Origin: Flectobacillus roseus
GTDB taxonomy: Bacteria; Bacteroidota; Bacteroidia; Cytophagales; Spirosomataceae
Assembly: GCF_030056665.1 (NCBI RefSeq)
Contig: NZ_JASHIG010000063.1
Direction: 5' to 3' (one strand)
Length of the DNA: 23,164 bases
Positions within the stretch are counted from its first letter, which is position 1, and every line of letters begins with the position of its first letter. The notes below the pieces were generated by a model. That model worked only from the letters and a program-made list of their open reading frames with translations. It was not told where the DNA came from and did not search any database. Both the position numbers and the translations under genes were made by a program. This document shows positions 23,008 to 23,164 of the stretch, one piece after another.

Positions 23008-23030
23008 AGTCCAAGACAAAGTCTTGAACT
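23008..23030 (-). repeat. palindromic hairpin element, copy 2 (inverted)
   Basis: AGTCCAAGAC (23008-23017) pairs with GTCTTGAACT (23021-23030) across a 3-nt loop, with one mismatch that becomes a wobble on the other strand. It is related, in opposite orientation, to the element at 22947-22973. Between them lies a third small hairpin CAGTTT-GT-AAACTG (22983-22996). Confidence 0.85.
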
Positions 23031-23054
23031 AGTAATTAACTAAAATGCCCTTGC

Positions 23055-23164
23055 CTAAAATAGGTTGCCCTGAGTTTTAGCCAAGTTAAAGTAATCAAAA
23101 TTGTAAAATAGTTTGATTTGGGTTTGTGCTTTTTGAATAATCACATGTCCAAATGGGTAAATTA
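23055..23164 (-). CDS. possible C-terminal end of a gene entering from the right edge
   Basis: A minus-strand frame is open from the window edge to a TAG at 23055-23057. It gives 35 codons including IYPFGHVIIQKAQTQIKLFY followed by NFDYFNLAKTQGNLF. The composition is protein-like, with aromatic and alternating residues like an outer-membrane strand, but the stretch is too short to identify and could be open by chance. Confidence 0.35.
   Translation of the reverse strand, partial: IYPFGHVIIQKAQTQIKLFYNFDYFNLAKTQGNLF

Noticed and set aside
1..23164. tRNA, rRNA, tmRNA, insertion sequence or phage genes
   Set aside because: No cloverleaf with a TTCGANTC-type arm, rRNA-like sequence, transposase motif or terminal inverted repeats flanking a gene was seen.

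Overview
The window looks like chromosomal DNA of a Bacteroidota bacterium, probably a Cytophagales-type lineage. This is inferred from AT-rich DNA, promoters of the TTTG / TAnnTTTG type, two GLPGLI genes, a receptor–DUF4249 pair, lipoproteins with SC-type lipoboxes, and housekeeping proteins with Bacteroidota-like features. No rRNA, tRNA, CRISPR array, transposase or phage gene was seen.

Layout. 1-2060 is a decaying envelope locus on the minus strand: an intact GLPGLI gene, a second GLPGLI gene broken by one in-frame amber codon, and the first ~65 codons of a receptor-like protein. 2079-3956 encodes an RluB-type pseudouridine synthase whose N-terminal half holds seven ~36-residue charged repeats. 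4570-6564 is a PorE-like OmpA-family lipoprotein, followed by dihydroorotase (6706-8043). A DUF2306-like membrane protein and ruvB lie on the minus strand (8396-10279). A GlpF/aquaporin-type channel (10615-11322) converges on a second, larger OmpA-family protein (11592-14075, minus). rnhB and a GH3-family gene form a plus-strand pair (14359-16454). Two minus-strand lipoproteins follow (16698-17781), one of them a probable DUF3365/Tll0287-like protein without its haem motif. prfA (18109-19179), a small XRE regulator (minus) and a TonB-dependent receptor plus DUF4249 lipoprotein pair (19756-22926) complete the window. The right edge may hold the end of another minus-strand gene.

The core genes (rluB-like, pyrC, ruvB, rnhB, prfA) serve rRNA modification, pyrimidine synthesis, Holliday-junction branch migration, RNA–DNA hybrid removal and translation termination. 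They are mixed with envelope genes (two OmpA/peptidoglycan-binding proteins, receptor–lipoprotein pair, GLPGLI proteins, small lipoproteins). Apart from rnhB–GH3, receptor–DUF4249 and the GLPGLI cluster, most genes appear to be transcribed alone, each with its own hairpin terminator.

The most unusual material is a set of palindromic intergenic elements: a perfect 40-bp palindrome, a 27-bp inverted pair around a terminator, and two related hairpins with a compensated base-pair change. Also notable are the repeat-tailed pseudouridine synthase, the amber-interrupted GLPGLI gene beside a truncated receptor, and two proteins that have lost a classical ligand residue or motif. No clearly new multi-gene system was found.
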